DNA of 64,000 bases from Pocillopora verrucosa. Its lineage: Eukaryota; Cnidaria; Anthozoa; Scleractinia; Pocilloporidae. Shown in pieces: positions 24,801 to 39,500 of this stretch. Location: NCBI RefSeq assembly GCF_036669915.1, contig NC_089315.1, forward strand, positions 4,932,887 to 4,996,886. The letters run 5' to 3'. Numbering within the stretch: position 1 is the stretch's first letter; each line of letters begins with the position of its first letter. The translations under genes and the position numbers were made by a program. Below the pieces are notes generated by a model. The model worked only from the letters and a program-made list of their open reading frames with translations, was not told the DNA's origin and ran no database searches.

Positions 24801-27800
24801 TCTTTAAATGGGATCGTATTTTCTGGATTCGTCTGATTTCGCCGTTCACTTGACCGGTGACTTTTTCACTTTGCGGAATTTTATTAGATATTCCTTGTTC
24901 TTTTTTTCCTCGACAACTTCCGTTACGTAAATCAATAAAAGTTAGCGAACCAATGACTGTTTTTGGATATACTCCTCAAAGCTTCAAAGTAATTTATTGC
25001 ATTTTATTTACTTTGAACCGACCGTACAAAGATGTGGCGCGTACAAATTATTGAAGTCACGATGTAAATCTCTTTCACTTAAAAAGGATCACTAGGAGGG
25101 CTTTAAATTTTTTGATGCACAGCCCGGAGTATATATGCATGTTATGATTTCAACTTTTTCATTCCTCGTGAAGAGGAAAATCAAAACAGCGTCACGTTCC
25201 GTCAATTTTGTTTGTCAATTCCCATAACTTAACTAGCCGATGGACGCAAGAGAGAGGTTAGAATTGGAATGCTTAAGAATGATAACAGAGAAAGATTTGA
25301 TCACTAAACCACTCGGAATGTTTCCAAGTAGAGATATAGGTAAACATAAGAAGACACATCGAAGATAACTAGCACGAGATTTGCAAATATCATTAGTCAC
25401 GTTAAAACGACAAGGTATGCAGCGTAGTCATTAAACCAAACATTTTTCTTAAAATCAAAAGAGAATTGAGTAAGAAATAGTAGAATAAAATGAAATTCAA
25501 CTTACAATTCTCATTTGACTAAAAAGTGGACTCATATAAACGCAATCAATGGAAAACATGTATACAGACAGGTTTATCTTCGGTTCGGTTGGTGAGTAGA
25601 ACGCATTAATTGATTACCCAAAGTTTGGGCGCCGCGCGGTGACAGTGCGACGAATAATCATGACTTAATTCTACATTTTCGGAAAGGGCACGTACACAAA
25701 TTGATAAATAAACGACAAAAAGCCAAACATGTTGACCTAAGTATTACGAGGTTATCTTCACACAACCCTAGATGATAAAATAAGGAAAAGCATTGTTTTA
25801 AAGCGAAGAGTTAATTCTCCGATGTTACTCCAAATATTCATGTGGACTGATATCAAAGTATGACTGTTGCTTACAGAAACAAATTTCATTCTCTTCCTTC
25901 TAAACATTTCGAATTTTCAATATTTGAAGATTGCGATCTTGCTTTCCTTGTTGTTCAGAAACGTTAATGCAAAGAGCACGAAACAAGGCGTCCTCCGATC
26001 TTCATTTGTGCCTCACTTCCTCAGTAGGCACAAGAATAGTTTCTAACAATTTCCGTTTGTAAAATAGATGCAAAAAAGTGATCTCAGGATACTAAGATAA
26101 GGTGCTGTACACAAACAAATGGTAAGACCGATATTTTTTTTACTCTTTGAAGCTTAAAATAAAACGCGAAGATGCTCTTTGTAATACGTTCTTTTGGGAA
26201 GGCTGCCTCACAAAGTTTAGCTTTTGTTATGATAACAATAATAAGTGCTCAATTGAGAAAAGCGGAAGTGTTAGGTGCTTATTAGGCAGTACATGATCCA
26301 AACACTCTTTAAAAAGTAATTTTGCACGAACGTGCGGCTGAGATCATAGCTATCGCAATAATATAATCTATTCCTTCAACTTATTTCCTTGTGCAAATCA
26401 AGGGGGGTAAAATAATAAAAGGATTTATTTTTCTGCCTCATGAATTCCCTTGTTCACCAAATTGAAAATTCTCCCGTAGGATATTGAATTGAAAATGTTA
26501 TTAATGAGACCAACTGGTGTTATAATTGAGCTGTCTACATCTAAAGCGACAACTTAGCTTGATTTTGTATATTACGACAGGCAAATAAAATTCCAAATCT
26601 TGACAACTTTGAAAAAATCAAAGACGAAGCCGATAATTACATGCTATCCATGTCAAGAATATTTTTCATATATTAAAGCCTTATCAGTGATGAGACATCG
26701 ACAGTTTTCGCAAGATGAGGATAATTTCCTGTACTGATGTGTTTTCGTCACAAACAAGCATTACTTTCAGCGTCTTTTTCAATAAATGCGATAAAAGCAC
26801 TTTAAATGTATTACATTATAGATAGGCTAGGACATTAAAATTAATATTTCATTCCTTTAGTTTCCTACTTCGAGATAAGAATGTCAACTCACTGAGAATG
26901 GATCACCTGCTTACATAGAAATTTTGAACTGAGCTTCTTTAATTCTTCCGACGGGTTTGGTTCCCTCATTACCTTTTACAATAACCACTCCTACTTGTCA
27001 TTTTTGCTGTAAAATCGATTGATGGCTATTGTTTTTCCCATAGACTTGACCTGATAACAAATTCGGAAGAGTCAAGGACAGGATCTTTGGAAAATATCAC
27101 ACAAACACACGTAGACACAAGAAGGTGAACAAAGAATCGAGAGTCGCTTCGTAAGGTGAGTATTTATCCTTTGAAAGTGGTTCTCTTATATTTGACTTAT
27201 AACAGGAACGGATGCTTACCTCGAATTCATAATTAAAGGAAAAAAACAAAAATAGATTCTGACCGAAAGGCGCAAACTGCAAGAATATCCAATTTTTTCC
27301 CTTCGATTTATAAAACATCTTCATGCACAATCAGCAGTGGTATCGTTATTCCCTGATACATTAAAAGTCGAAGAAATTTTCCAGCGACAGCTGAAAAAAT
27401 TATAGACATTTGAGGTCAAAAGAAAATTCCTTGTTGACACCCACAAATCAACACAAAGGTGAAGCTGCCTCGACGCTTTTGGGCACACTGCTAGTTCATC
27501 TTCCGTGCAAGACTAACTTCTTCGACATTATTGTTGTTCCATGTCTTAGGGTTTGTAGTAACTTATTATATCCGATTTTCATAAATGTAAGGAACGTCTG
27601 TGTGAGAAATAATTCACCATTTAAAATTGAGGTCAGCAATAATTAAATCCCCTCAAGCAAGGGATATTTAGGTTGGCAAAAGTGCCTTTGGCAATAGTTC
27701 ATAATTTAGAGCCGTTCTCTTTTTTTACGCGATTTATGTATGCTGATATAGATTTGGAGCAACACGTAGCATTATTGAACTCTTTATTAATTGATACGCC

Positions 27801-27940
27801 CTTGCTTTTCTTCCGAGCATTCTCTGAGCAATTCAGGCCTTTCCTCCGACCCATCTCCCTCAAAAACTCTAATCCTAAAGTTGAAATTTATGCTATTCGC
27901 GACGCCCTTCATTTTGAAAAGTCACAATCGTGTTGTAACA

Positions 27941-28731
27941 GTGGGAAGCACATAATTAATTAGCTTCCACTCCGTCAGAAGACAGCAGCTGGCTTGACAC
28001 GAAAAGAAGGACCCAAAGTGAAACTAATACTTATTCTATAAAAAATAAATTTCAAATTTACTCTTCCGCTTTATCTTATCGAATAAACGCGAAACCTTCA
28101 AGCTTACAATTTTTAAGAGACACCATGCAGTTGTAATTTCAAACCCTTCTTTACCTAGTCTCTTTTGACTGTGCTATTTACCGTGATCCTAAGCTTTCTG
28201 AATAGTGGGAAGCTCATGATTAATTAGCTTCCACTCCGTCAGAAGACAGCAGCTGGCTTGACACGAAAAGAAGGACCCAAAGTGAAACTAATACTTATTC
28301 TATAAAAAATAAATTTCAAATTTATTCTTCCGCTTTATCTCATCGAATAAACGCGAAACCTTCAAGCTTACAATTTTTAAGAGACACCATGCAGTTGTAA
28401 TTTCAAACCCTTCTTTACCTAGTCTCTTTTGACTGTGCTATTTACCGTGATCCTAAGCTTTCTGAATAGTGGGAAGCTCATGATTAATTAGCTTCCACTC
28501 CGTCAGAAGACAGCAGCCGGTTTGACGCGAAAAGAAGGACCCAAAGTGAAACTAATACTTATTCTATAAAAAATAAATTTCAAATTTATTCTTCCGCTTT
28601 ATCTCATAGAATAAACGCGAAAATTCAAGCTTACAATTTTTAAGAGACACCATGCAGTTGTAATTTCAAACCCTTCTTTACCTAGTCCCTTTTGACCGTG
28701 CTATTTACCGTGATCCTAAGCTTTCTGAATA
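27941..28731. repeat. Tandem repeat, three copies of a 264-bp unit
   Basis: Copies begin at 27941, 28205 and 28469, each with GTGGGAAGC followed by a TTAATTAGCTTCCACTCCG block, and end before a unique T-run near 28732. Copies differ by scattered substitutions and a 1-2-bp indel in copy 3. Units contain stops in all frames and an AATAAACGCGAAA word. The sharp period and high identity point to recent tandem amplification, satellite-like but small. Confidence 0.93.
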
Positions 28732-30104
28732 GTTTTTTAGACTAACATGCTGCTAAAAAATCACCTCTCATGCTTCAATAAAAACGTTAAGAAAAAAAAT
28801 CTGAGCTTCCACGTTGCCTAGATAGATCAAAAATATATTGAGACACTTCTGACGCGCCGTTCTCATGCGATTCGACACAAAATTTGTTTTGAGACCCTTG
28901 AATCCGGTCTGCCTTGCAAGAGTAGCTAGTGCGCATGTCTTGATTGGTGATGTTCTAACCTGTACGTACTCTTTCGGGAAAGGCGAGCACTGGATCACAC
29001 AAGTTATGCAAGGCCAAAGATTATGATAACTTTATTTATTTTTATTTCAAAATACTTATCATCATTTGCGTCCTTGAAGTGAGTCGCAGTAAAACCCATT
29101 CGCGAGTATTGCAAAATCTAGCCGCAAAAATGCTATAAAAATAGCAAAATTAGTCAGTTGCAAATGTTTATCGTTCTTTCAAGACCTGTTTGTTGTTTTT
29201 GACACATTGATAGCGAGTTGGTCAAAACTTGAGAGTGATATCAACAAAAAGGTGGCACAAACACAGAGCGCTGAAGGACTCAAAAAGTGAAGTTGAAGAT
29301 AAATTTGAGGCCATTCTCCTCTTGTAAGTAAATTAACAAATTCTCTTAATCAAATAACGTGATAACTCATTTCACTGATGCGGGGATTGAATAACAATCG
29401 TTTGACGAATCGCAATTTTGTCCAAGTTATGCCAGCTGAATCCCTTAACTGTTCAGCTGTTGATTGATATTCGGTGGTGAAGTGATAGGAATCATTTTTA
29501 CATGATCACTCATTCTAGTTCCTCTGTATAACTAATTTCATCAGCCAGTTGCTGGGTTGAAACCAATACTGGCTATGAGCAACAGCTTTGTATGCTTGGC
29601 GATTGGAAAGCTACAATGAAACCAATTTCAGATATAAGAGATGCATTGTATCCATTCTTCAGATGTATGCACGTGAATTACGATTCCATTCACGACATTC
29701 AATTTCCCTGCAGGACAGCAATTAATATTAATTGCATCGAATCATTAGCCGCGATTGTGGTGATCTTCTGAGCTTATGGACAAATTAAGTAATTTTCAAC
29801 TTTTAAAGTTAGTTTTTTACTCGACTTCCTTTTAATAATCTCTCCGCCGTCCCACTAATATTTTCTTAGTGATAAAATCAATAAGATGACAAACTAAAAT
29901 ATTTTTGTTGATCATGGATCAAATTCAGATAACAATGGTCATGTCATTTATGCTACAATTCAGTATAAATCCTTCCTTACGGAACACTTATTGATTTCTT
30001 TTCTTTTTGGATAACTCTGCACTTTTGTGTGAAGGGGTAGACGCATATAACACTGGCTTTATATCGTGAGTTTAAGAATAACGTCATGAGATACGCTCTA
30101 AATA

Positions 30105-30338
30105 TCACGACCTCTCTTCTGGTTGTTTAATTAACGATACGATCTGATCCTCCGTTGACAATAATCTAGACGTGGTTTCATACGACAGTGACACAATTTC
30201 ATCCATTATTTGTTTCATTTGAGCCAGAGTCATCAATTCAGGAATCATTGCACGCTCTTTGCCATTTTCATTTTTTTTTCGCTTTGGACAAGATGATGTG
30301 ACATGATATAACATTGAGGGACAGTGAACTATGAACAT
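30105..30338 (-). CDS. Possible small protein or terminal exon (77 codons)
   Basis: An ATG-led frame whose last 45 codons look protein-like and amphipathic (LAQMKQIMDEIVSLSYE, STEDQIVSLIKQPEERS then TGA). The N-terminal part (KRKKNENGKE) is basic. There is an in-frame stop just before the ATG. No family is recognised and no splice partner was found; it could be the last exon of an unseen minus-strand gene, a decayed coding fragment, or chance. Confidence 0.25.
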   Translation of the reverse strand: MFIVHCPSMLYHVTSSCPKRKKNENGKERAMIPELMTLAQMKQIMDEIVSLSYETTSRLLSTEDQIVSLIKQPEERS

Positions 30339-33300
30339 TGTTCACCCATCTCAAGGATACACGGATGTGTTTTCAACTACTATGATCAATTGAGCTGAAC
30401 ATTGTCCAACTCAAGGAACTTTGTCGACGGTACGTTAATTTTATTATTACATGATGAAATGAGTCATCTTTAATCTCAATGAACTCTGAGACAAGCGCTT
30501 TCCAAGCCATCTAGTTCAGAGATTAGTCGTTCAGCCTAAGGTGTAAGCGCCTAATTCACCTTAAAACGCATTTACCACCATGATAACATCCCACTCTTTG
30601 TAAACACCTCGCAGCAACAGTGATGATAGTTGCGTTAGTGACTCAGTCGACACTTTGTCTGACTGAGTATACAAGGTCATGATGACAACGTTCCAAAGAG
30701 AAAAGGGGTCGCTGTTTGTAAACACGTATCCTAAATTCTGTCTTCATGTTAAAAGAATCACTCGCCATACACTCGAGGTGTTTGAAGAGCGCTCAGGTTT
30801 AAATCAAACTCATTCTCTTTGGCCAATCATATATTTTTTTAAAATGTTGAAATTATTGCAAAATGTCTGTTGTCACTTGATAGCATATGGATTTTGAGCC
30901 TTAACGTTACATGAACTTGTGTAAACTCCTCTATCTCCTCCGCCAAAAAGCGATCATTTATCGTATGCATTAGTTTTAGACGTGAGCATCATTAAATCGC
31001 TGCAATGTTCATCCAGCATAACCTCAAAAATTCGCTTTCAGGCAGGTGCCATGAAGTAAGGAACCGACTTCCACGTGTTTGAAATTTTTCCTCGGTTACA
31101 TCATAAATCTGTAGCTGAGTGAAAGTCGTGATTGATAGAATTTAAGTAGGAAAACTCTGCCAGGACTGAGACACTAAATGAATATTTACAGCCGTTGACC
31201 GTATCTCGATTAATAGAAGGTCTGCATTCTGATTGGTATTCTCGGACAATATTGACTTCCCATCTATAAACATTTAATGATCCCACTTGCTCTTTAATAA
31301 TAACTTTGCTTATCGCTTTTTCACAAGCAGCAGTTTACGATCATGTTTAACAAAAATTAGGGTCAACAGCCCAAACTAAGTGAACATCTGGAGTGTGTTT
31401 CTGTCAATGCTTCAGTTGAAATCACAATGAATCATTCTCATACTATAGGAATGACGTTTTTGAAAATTAAGGGTTGGAGAGAGGCTCTTTTACATCGCAC
31501 TGGGGCGAAAGACATATTTAAGATTATCTTACTCTTTTCATCTAGGCATCGACATTTTCTCTCTTTTTTTAAAAACAAAATGTTTGTATCTGGAGTACCA
31601 AAATGCAAGCAATGTAGACTGATACTTAAGCAAACATTGAAACAAAACGTCCTTGTCTTTACATGCCAACGTGAAAAAACGGGCGTTACTGAAATGAGGT
31701 CAATCACGTTTGCACTCTCTTATGATGCGCTGTATTCGTCTTTGGACATTTTCAAGAAGACCCGGTGGTTATGCTCTCAAAACAGAAACTTTTCAGTAAG
31801 GGCGAGGCTATTCACGCATTAGTTTACTTTTCAAAACCTTAGTTTAGCGACTTTGTCTAGCAGCTGTAGAGAACTACTTGTCAGTCACTGGCGGAACGAT
31901 TGACGGGCAAAGTGCGGAGTGACTATCTGCTTTGTGATGATGTCTTCCTTAATTAAGAAAGCTTTCTATGCGGCTTGTATACAATAGGAGTCGCTTCGTG
32001 ACCAAGTCTAGTATGCATAAAAACAGACTAAGTAACGAGAAATCCTAATTAACTTGGTAAAACGGTGAACAGACTGCTTAGATAATTTGCTGTGGCTCAC
32101 GCTAGCACCAAACAGAAGTACAGCCTGGATCACGAAGGTAAATAAGTTATACTGGTTCCCACCTGACAGATGAGTTCCAACAGTCCTAATTCAAACTAAC
32201 CTGGTTACTTTTCCTGACAGCAAGCAGTCATAAAAGTGCTGTTAGTTGAAATATTCATCGCTCATTTATGGTACCATTCATGGGAAATTTTAATCAAAGT
32301 TAAAAGTTCCCAAGATCAACTAATGCATTTTAGCCCACATACTTCCTACAGTACAATACGTTTTTTGGCCATTGTTTTCCAACGCAAGTTGATTACATCA
32401 TTATTCTGGCTTTTGGAGCCAATTCTTGCAATCATAATTTGTCAAACAGACAGACGTTGTGTACTAGAGAACTGTTCCGGCAGACAGTCGTTTTAGTAGG
32501 AGGGTTCGTAAGTCAATAGAAATTCCCTTTAAAGCCTTCGCCATTGGCTGATTCACGCTGTGTTTCTGTTCACTTACTGCCAATTTGATCTGACCCGGTG
32601 CAACCTTTAATAAAAATAAGTTGTAAACTGTTTATATTAACAAGATCCGTATTTTTCTAAAAGCATGAAATTATTTTTTGGATCAAATTTCTTCACAACG
32701 ATTGTTCGTGTTCCAACCAACACAGATGTATTATGCAAATTATATAACTCATATATCCAACATGTGTTTGAGATTATACAGGATAAAAGCTACAAAGTTC
32801 GCTTCTACTAGCGCTTACTGGTTCTGAGACCGGATGACGAAGATTTCTCTCTTTCATGAGTTACTGAAAAGAAAGTTTTCAGAAAAGCTTTTCGTACTTA
32901 GCCATAAATATGTAAATTTTTTGTGTGTGTCCTCGATAAGTGGTAAGTGGTGCGACAGTTTTTGAAACGGCATTTTTCTCTATTGCTAATTCAGGAGTAG
33001 AAGAGTGTGATCTGCGATTTATAAGAAGAAAATCATGAGATGATGTATATAATCTTAAATTGAGAATTGAATTGTTAAAAAGGCCTATAAGTTTATAGGC
33101 ATTTATAATATACACTTGGCCATGGATGTAGGTAGACACTCGTGCGCTTAAAAATATTTCAACCGATAACGGCTTAGCACCCATAAAGACAATGTGACAT
33201 GTGTGCATGTTCTTATCCTGATGCGTGGTCCTTGTTCCGTCTTTAACTTTATGGTCCGCCAACAGATAGTAATCAAACTCCCTGCCTGTGGTAAGATAAC

Positions 33301-36300
33301 GAAGATAGAAAAGATTTATCCGAAATTTATCTACAGTGTAAGTAATTCACGAAAATATGTCTCAATTCGCGACCTCTGCCATGCCATAAAATGTTTTCAG
33401 AGTTCATGCCACCATTAAGCTAAAATAATCCAAAGGACATGGATTGCAAGAAGATGGTCACATGCTTTTAGAGAGAAATGTTAAAATTTAATTTGGTTCC
33501 TTCGGCCCTCATTTCCTGTTACAAGAATCGGATTAAAAGCACTGGCGCCCAAACACCCACCGGAGCGGTAATCCCGTAGCTCTGAGTTCATTAAGTTGTG
33601 ATTTCTTTCACTAGCGTTTCAACTCAAAAGAAAATTCGTCCAATGAAAAGAAACGTTATTTTAAGACGCACAAATTTGGTGCCAGTTGAGTTGGTCTTAA
33701 ATGAGCTCCTAACCTATAATTTTCTAAACATAAGGGTAACTGCATCGTACTTGAGGCCGAAAAAAGATCACTGACGTTTTTCAAGCATTTTTTCGTTTTT
33801 TGGAAGTTTTATCGTAAGTTCTGCAATGCTCACTGCTCAGTTGCAATAAAAACGTTGCTAGAAAATGACAATGTTGTTGATTCACCTTATTAGACATACG
33901 TATAGTTTTCCTCAATATTAATGGCTCTTGATACATTCAGCGCTTTTGTTTTGTTTTGAAATTCACGCGATTGACATGGGAGTTATTCATAAATGGCTTT
34001 CCTTGACCTTACATGTTTCCATATGAAGCATGTTGACTATCTAGTGTTTTGCCGATTACAACTATATCGGGAAGAACTGTTTTTTCTTTATTTCAATGGT
34101 GGTTTTTGAGAGATAATTGATTCTCGGCTCAGGAAATAAAATACAGCAAGTTTGCCACGCTATATCTTAAGTCATTCTTTCCGTTGTCTGCTCCAGGAAA
34201 TATAAACTCATCTATTCAAAACGCTGAGTCGCGAGGGTTTTTTTTTTTTTTTTTAAGACGTTTGATATCACTCTGTAATTTTTTCTGGCTCAGTCACAGA
34301 TCGATCATGGAAGGTCTGTCAACACCACTAGTCTCGGTTTAGAATAACGTGTAGTACAACAGTGTTCTTGAGAGGCGCGGCCGTCTAAGAGTTACTTCGA
34401 GCAGACAATTCAAAATCTTGTCTATTTTTGTTCGCCAGCTACCAACAGTCTGTCAGAATGTTTTAAATGACAAAATGTCAGATAAGCTCGTGTTTGAAAC
34501 GAAACACAAGTTGCACGCACTGCCATTCGACATTACGACAACCATCGTTTCCTGGTTTTCTTTATTAGGAAAGGAATGATACAACGTAGGGTTTCTTCCC
34601 CGGTATAAAACGCTGCTTTTATACGGACAGTTTTGTCACACGTATGTCGCAAAATGCCGATCAATCTCCGCGTTAATCGGAACCATAGAGGTGGTCTCAA
34701 GAAAGAAATATATGATTCTCCTTTATCATAAGCAAAAGAGACACGGACCTCTGATACTCAAGAGACTTTGGGAGTCTTTGTGACTTTGTTTTGACGAAGA
34801 ATCATAATAAATGTTCCCATACCATGCTTTTGTGATACCCCCTATCCCTGTTAGAAAAGGTGACAAGGAAAACCTGTGACGTGACGTGAGAGTGACTTAT
34901 AATAGTGTCGTTTGAGCACGTCAGTTTCTCTTTTAAGTACTTCCTTTGATCATATCAGGCCATTCTGGTTTTTCTTTCAAGCTCAAATTGCGAGGTACTT
35001 CGTTTTGTTTTCGTGACAAACTGTAGAATTCGTTCCTCCAGTCGGCAAACTTTCAAGACCAGCAGTGTGGTTTCGCATGACCAGCGATATAGTATTGTTT
35101 TTTATTTGCGTTAAGTGGTACTAGAAACTCATGAATCTACGGTGATATGAAAGCGAATTGAAAGCACTTTCAAACCGGGGACGCTATAAATAGATTAAAA
35201 TGAATACAAGAAAAGAAAATCTGGATAATAAAGGCGTAATTACAAATTTCCATGTTGGTGGGACTCACCGAAAAATCTCTTTGAAAGTCAGAAAGTCAAC
35301 GATTTGAACATTTGCTCAAAACAAAGTACGTTATACTGGATACTTCGCTGGAAAGAGCTCGAGTAAAATGTTTTATCATCAAATCAGTTTTAAACCGCAA
35401 CAATGAATAGTAAGCGTCTGCTTTAAAATGTTCAATATCGAGTGATCTGTGATGGAGTCTCTCGTCAAAACGAGTGTGCCTTCCTGTCACACTTTTGCAG
35501 TATGTCACAATATTTCTGTTATCATGAAACACAACCAGTGACGTTTAAGCAAAACCTCTTTCTTTGTGCATAAAAGCGCTTAATATTGCGGACAGATTAA
35601 CGCCATTGTAATTGCACCTTTGTTAAAAAGTCAAATGCAAATCACAGCTTAGAGAAACACAAGCGTTGAATAAAAGCACTTGAGAGACGGGTTACAATTT
35701 CGGTCAAGAGCAGCGACTCATTGTTTTTAACCCATTGGGATATTCACTAAAAGAAACGTGAAACGGACATTCCAGAGGGCACCACACGCGCTCTCCTTGA
35801 ATCCAGCTTTTTATCTTTTCCCACTGTGTTTGGTATTTGCCATGAAAAAAAGACATAACAAAGGAAATGATGGAGCGTTTTTTTTACCCCCTGTTATGAC
35901 GTCATATTGTTTAGCACGTTAAAACTAAAAAACAACTCAGTGGTAAGCGCGAAGTTTCTAATAAGGATTGAAAGAACATTCTCTAGCGAAGAACTTCGAC
36001 CTCACGGTTTGGGATTGTAAGTAAGTGTTGTACGGAAGGATGCATTTTTGTTGAATTTGGAGAAGTTTCTGCTTGCTTCGAGCCATACAGTATATTTTTA
36101 ATTTGACTGTTGAAGCATGGTCTTCAGACCAAGGAAAAGTTTGTTTAAGTCACCGTCAATCACCTGACATTGACTCATTCTGTGTTTGGGATCGTGATCA
36201 ACCTGATCGTCTGTAAACATTCGTCAATCATTTGACGGAACATAGCCTTTGTGCGTCTCATTGCATGGCTCTAGTCAATTAATCAGTCACAGATGATGGT

Positions 36301-36561
36301 CGTAAATTAAGTGACTTCTTTCTTCTTCAAAGTACCATTAGCTGACATTTAGTTACGTTGAGCCCTCAGCACTTGGGTAATTCTAATAACTTAAATACAT
36401 CTGTTTCAAAAGAATGACGTCTTTCGATCAAATCAAACCTTCCATACGTCACGTTTCTCTTAAATAACCATTTGAATATGCGTCTTTCAGTCAGGTAATA
36501 GGTAGTTTATTAATCATTTATATGTTTCTGTGACAACAGAGCACATCGTCTCCAAACTGAG

Positions 36562-39500
36562 ATGGACGCCACCTCAACTACCGCAGTAATGAGCACTAGT
36601 AATGTAACAAGCATGACCACGACAGCCACACCAGAAGAGGTTTACGATCCGTTGTGGGTCATCACAATACGCTGGATTATTGGAGCCATTATTGTTTTCG
36701 TAGGTAAGAAAACTTGCAAAACTGATTAAACTTCATTTGTGCATGCAATAATCAATTTGACAAGAAGGTCACATTTGGGATTGTTAGCTGTAAATGAAAA
36801 AATTTAAGCAGTCTTTTTCTTTTTTGAAAAAAAGGTTTTAGAATAATTAATTGCTCTGATCTAGCAGCTGATTTTTTCTCCAAAGGGCAATCATATCCAT
36901 ACTTCTCGGTTTCTTCGTTTTAAGCTAAAAATTCAGTATGGAAAGTCTATTTGCAAAGGCGCATTCGATAGATGTTACACAAACAGTGGACGGATCGATT
37001 TTGATTTTCTGGCTGTCGTGTGAACCATGAAGCAAGAATTTGTTGTAAGCTTTTTAACCATCAGATTCACTCAGCTTTGATTTCTTAAAGCACAATGTAC
37101 ATATTAATGCGTATCATAATTCAACAAGGGATACTTGCTTCACTGTCCTTAAACATTTCCACATAAAATGAGGAAAGAGAAATTTTATATCGAATGAACT
37201 GAAGTTGGCATTAACGGGGAAAGAATATTCAAATTATTTTCTCGGGTCATGGGCGCTGGCACTGGCCGTCTTTCAGTGATTTTGTGACTGATAAACTGAA
37301 GGTTTTTTTGGCCTCCTTTTAATTTCACCGGCGGTCAATTAGCTAATACCTATTATAACTCCCCTGACCGTGAACAAATTTCAGTGTTATTACAGCCGCT
37401 CAGCATGTAGTCAATTTAAACAAAGCGAAGTGACAAAGGAGCAGAATAGAGTCAGTAAGCACGACACTGAGGGTAGTGAACGAGACCTTATCGTAATTGG
37501 TGCTTTCCCACGCTCAGATAAATAAGTGGTTGCTTATTGCTTCCCATTTCCTGCGTACAATTTATCGAAATTGTTTATGAATTATTTGAACTTCTTAGCG
37601 CATTTACTCCCAAATCCTTTGAAACGAGTTAATACGAAAGAAAAACACATTCCATTCGCTCCGTGAATGTCTGATCAACTCTTTACAGAGTGATAATTAA
37701 GTACTAACTATGCGTTGAAATTTTTTAAAAAGCTTAACCCATGGTTCATGGTTAATGACCAAAGCCGTGAACATTTTTAACTCTCAGGATATGTCTTTAA
37801 TCGTCTGAGTTTAATTTATCTCTCTCGACCCTCACAATGACTGACTGCAATGTCAAGAATTAGTCAGTCTGCGGCCATCGTTTAACTCCACTTTGCCAAG
37901 TCGATTTCACGGATTTGTTATTAAGAACAAAAGAAAAACAAAAATCTACACGACGCCAGACTGTTGGTAAATGGGGTGGACTGTTAATTAATTCAATTTG
38001 TTTAAACAACAAATATTTATCTCCTTAAAAATGTTGTGATATAAACCAATTATAGCATCATTGGCAGTAAACTTTAGTCGGCACCAGGAAACAGATAAAT
38101 ATCATGAAATACGCGGAAGTGAAGACCAGTGAACTGTCTGCTCGAATGTTTTCCTAACACAAGCCTCGCGTTTAGTTAAAAGCACGCAATTAGGTTTTAA
38201 TAAAGGTCCTTTGAGTAATTGCGATTGACGTAAAGATGTAAAGATACATGAATCAGTGTTACGAGATTACCAAAGGGTCTCGTCGTGATGTCTCGGAATG
38301 CTCCCTTCTAATTATCTATTAGAATGAAATGAACGACAGTTGTCTTAAATTAAAATTTTTTTGAATACATAGACTCCCAGAGTTTCATTTGTATAGCACC
38401 TTGTGTGTAAATAGTTAAGTCCATTTATTTCAATTTTGATGGTTTTAATAAATGTTTGCAAAAGTGAAAAGTCAAATCTATCAAAATGACAGCTTGTTCC
38501 GGGTTTGGAACTTATTTCTCATTTCTCCGGTGAAAAACACAAACGAGGCGTTCAAGTTCAGTTTCCTCGCTGTGCAACATAGATCAACGACAGAAAACTA
38601 TTAAAGCGCTATCCAAACTACTAACCTGTAACTGCTAATCAAACAGCTAAATGACTCGACACCCAACGATAAACATTGTTTAATTGTACTTTGCTCAGCT
38701 TCAATATGGGCTACAGGAATGCTGGTTTACGCTTCAACACGTTGTGTCTGCTTCTTTTTAACTAACATTGTATTATATTAATACTTTTCCTTCTTTTCCA
38801 AGTCTTAAAACTTTTCTTTACTCCAGTTCTCATCTGCTGTTCACACGTTTGAGAACAACATGGGCTTTCGCTGGTGATTATTACGACTAACGACTATCCT
38901 TTACAAGCACTATGGTTGGGAAAGAAAAAAAACGAATGCACCTTTTTGCGATATGTATACTCTAGTTGCCTGATTTTCCTAACAAAAATGTATCAAACCT
39001 CTCGATTATTGGTCTAAAAAAAAGGCTTCCATCACTGATGAGTTAAAAGAACTAAAACATATTGAACATAGGCCATATGCCCCTTTACCAAAAGCCGGCT
39101 TTTCCTGATATCAGCATGTGTATAAATGCATTAAAAACAATCGCAGAGTTTCATCTTTCGGTTACTTCAGGAGCCGAAAGTTGAAACTATGTATTTGAAA
39201 TAAAAGTCATGATGTGAGCAATGCACATTAGTTTTAGTTCATTAACTCATCACTGATGGATGTCTCTTTATATTTAGGACCAATAATCTTTTGTAAATAT
39301 TTTTCGTTTGATAACAGAACCCAGACTTCATTAAAATTACCTGTAGAGTTTTTTAATCCTTTAATGCTACACCCTTTCTATTTAAATCTAAGGTGCATTA
39401 CTTTATTCCATTCTTTTGTTTGTTCTTTCTGGAAGGGTCTATTGGTAACGTGATGGTTTGTGCGGTGGTGTACAAGAACCAAAGAATGCAGACTGCTATG

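Larger units (their letters stand above)
18492..36561. other. Gene-poor interval between Ras-like and GPCR genes
   Basis: About 18 kb with no frame that shows a recognisable domain. It contains the G-run at 21651, the hairpin at 21739, the three-copy repeat at 27941, a T-run at 34238-34254 and the weak small frame at 30105. Other frames up to about 130 codons (for example plus 31427-31822, minus 32879-33262) lack protein-like composition or splice context. Noncoding RNA genes or distal 5' UTR exons of the flanking genes could be present but are not visible. Confidence 0.45.

Noticed and set aside
31427..31822. 131-codon plus-strand frame as a gene
   Set aside because: No domain, no splice or UTR context, composition like random AT-rich sequence, and an opposing frame of similar length.
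32879..33262. 127-codon minus-strand frame as a gene
   Set aside because: No recognisable motif and no splice signals; likely chance.
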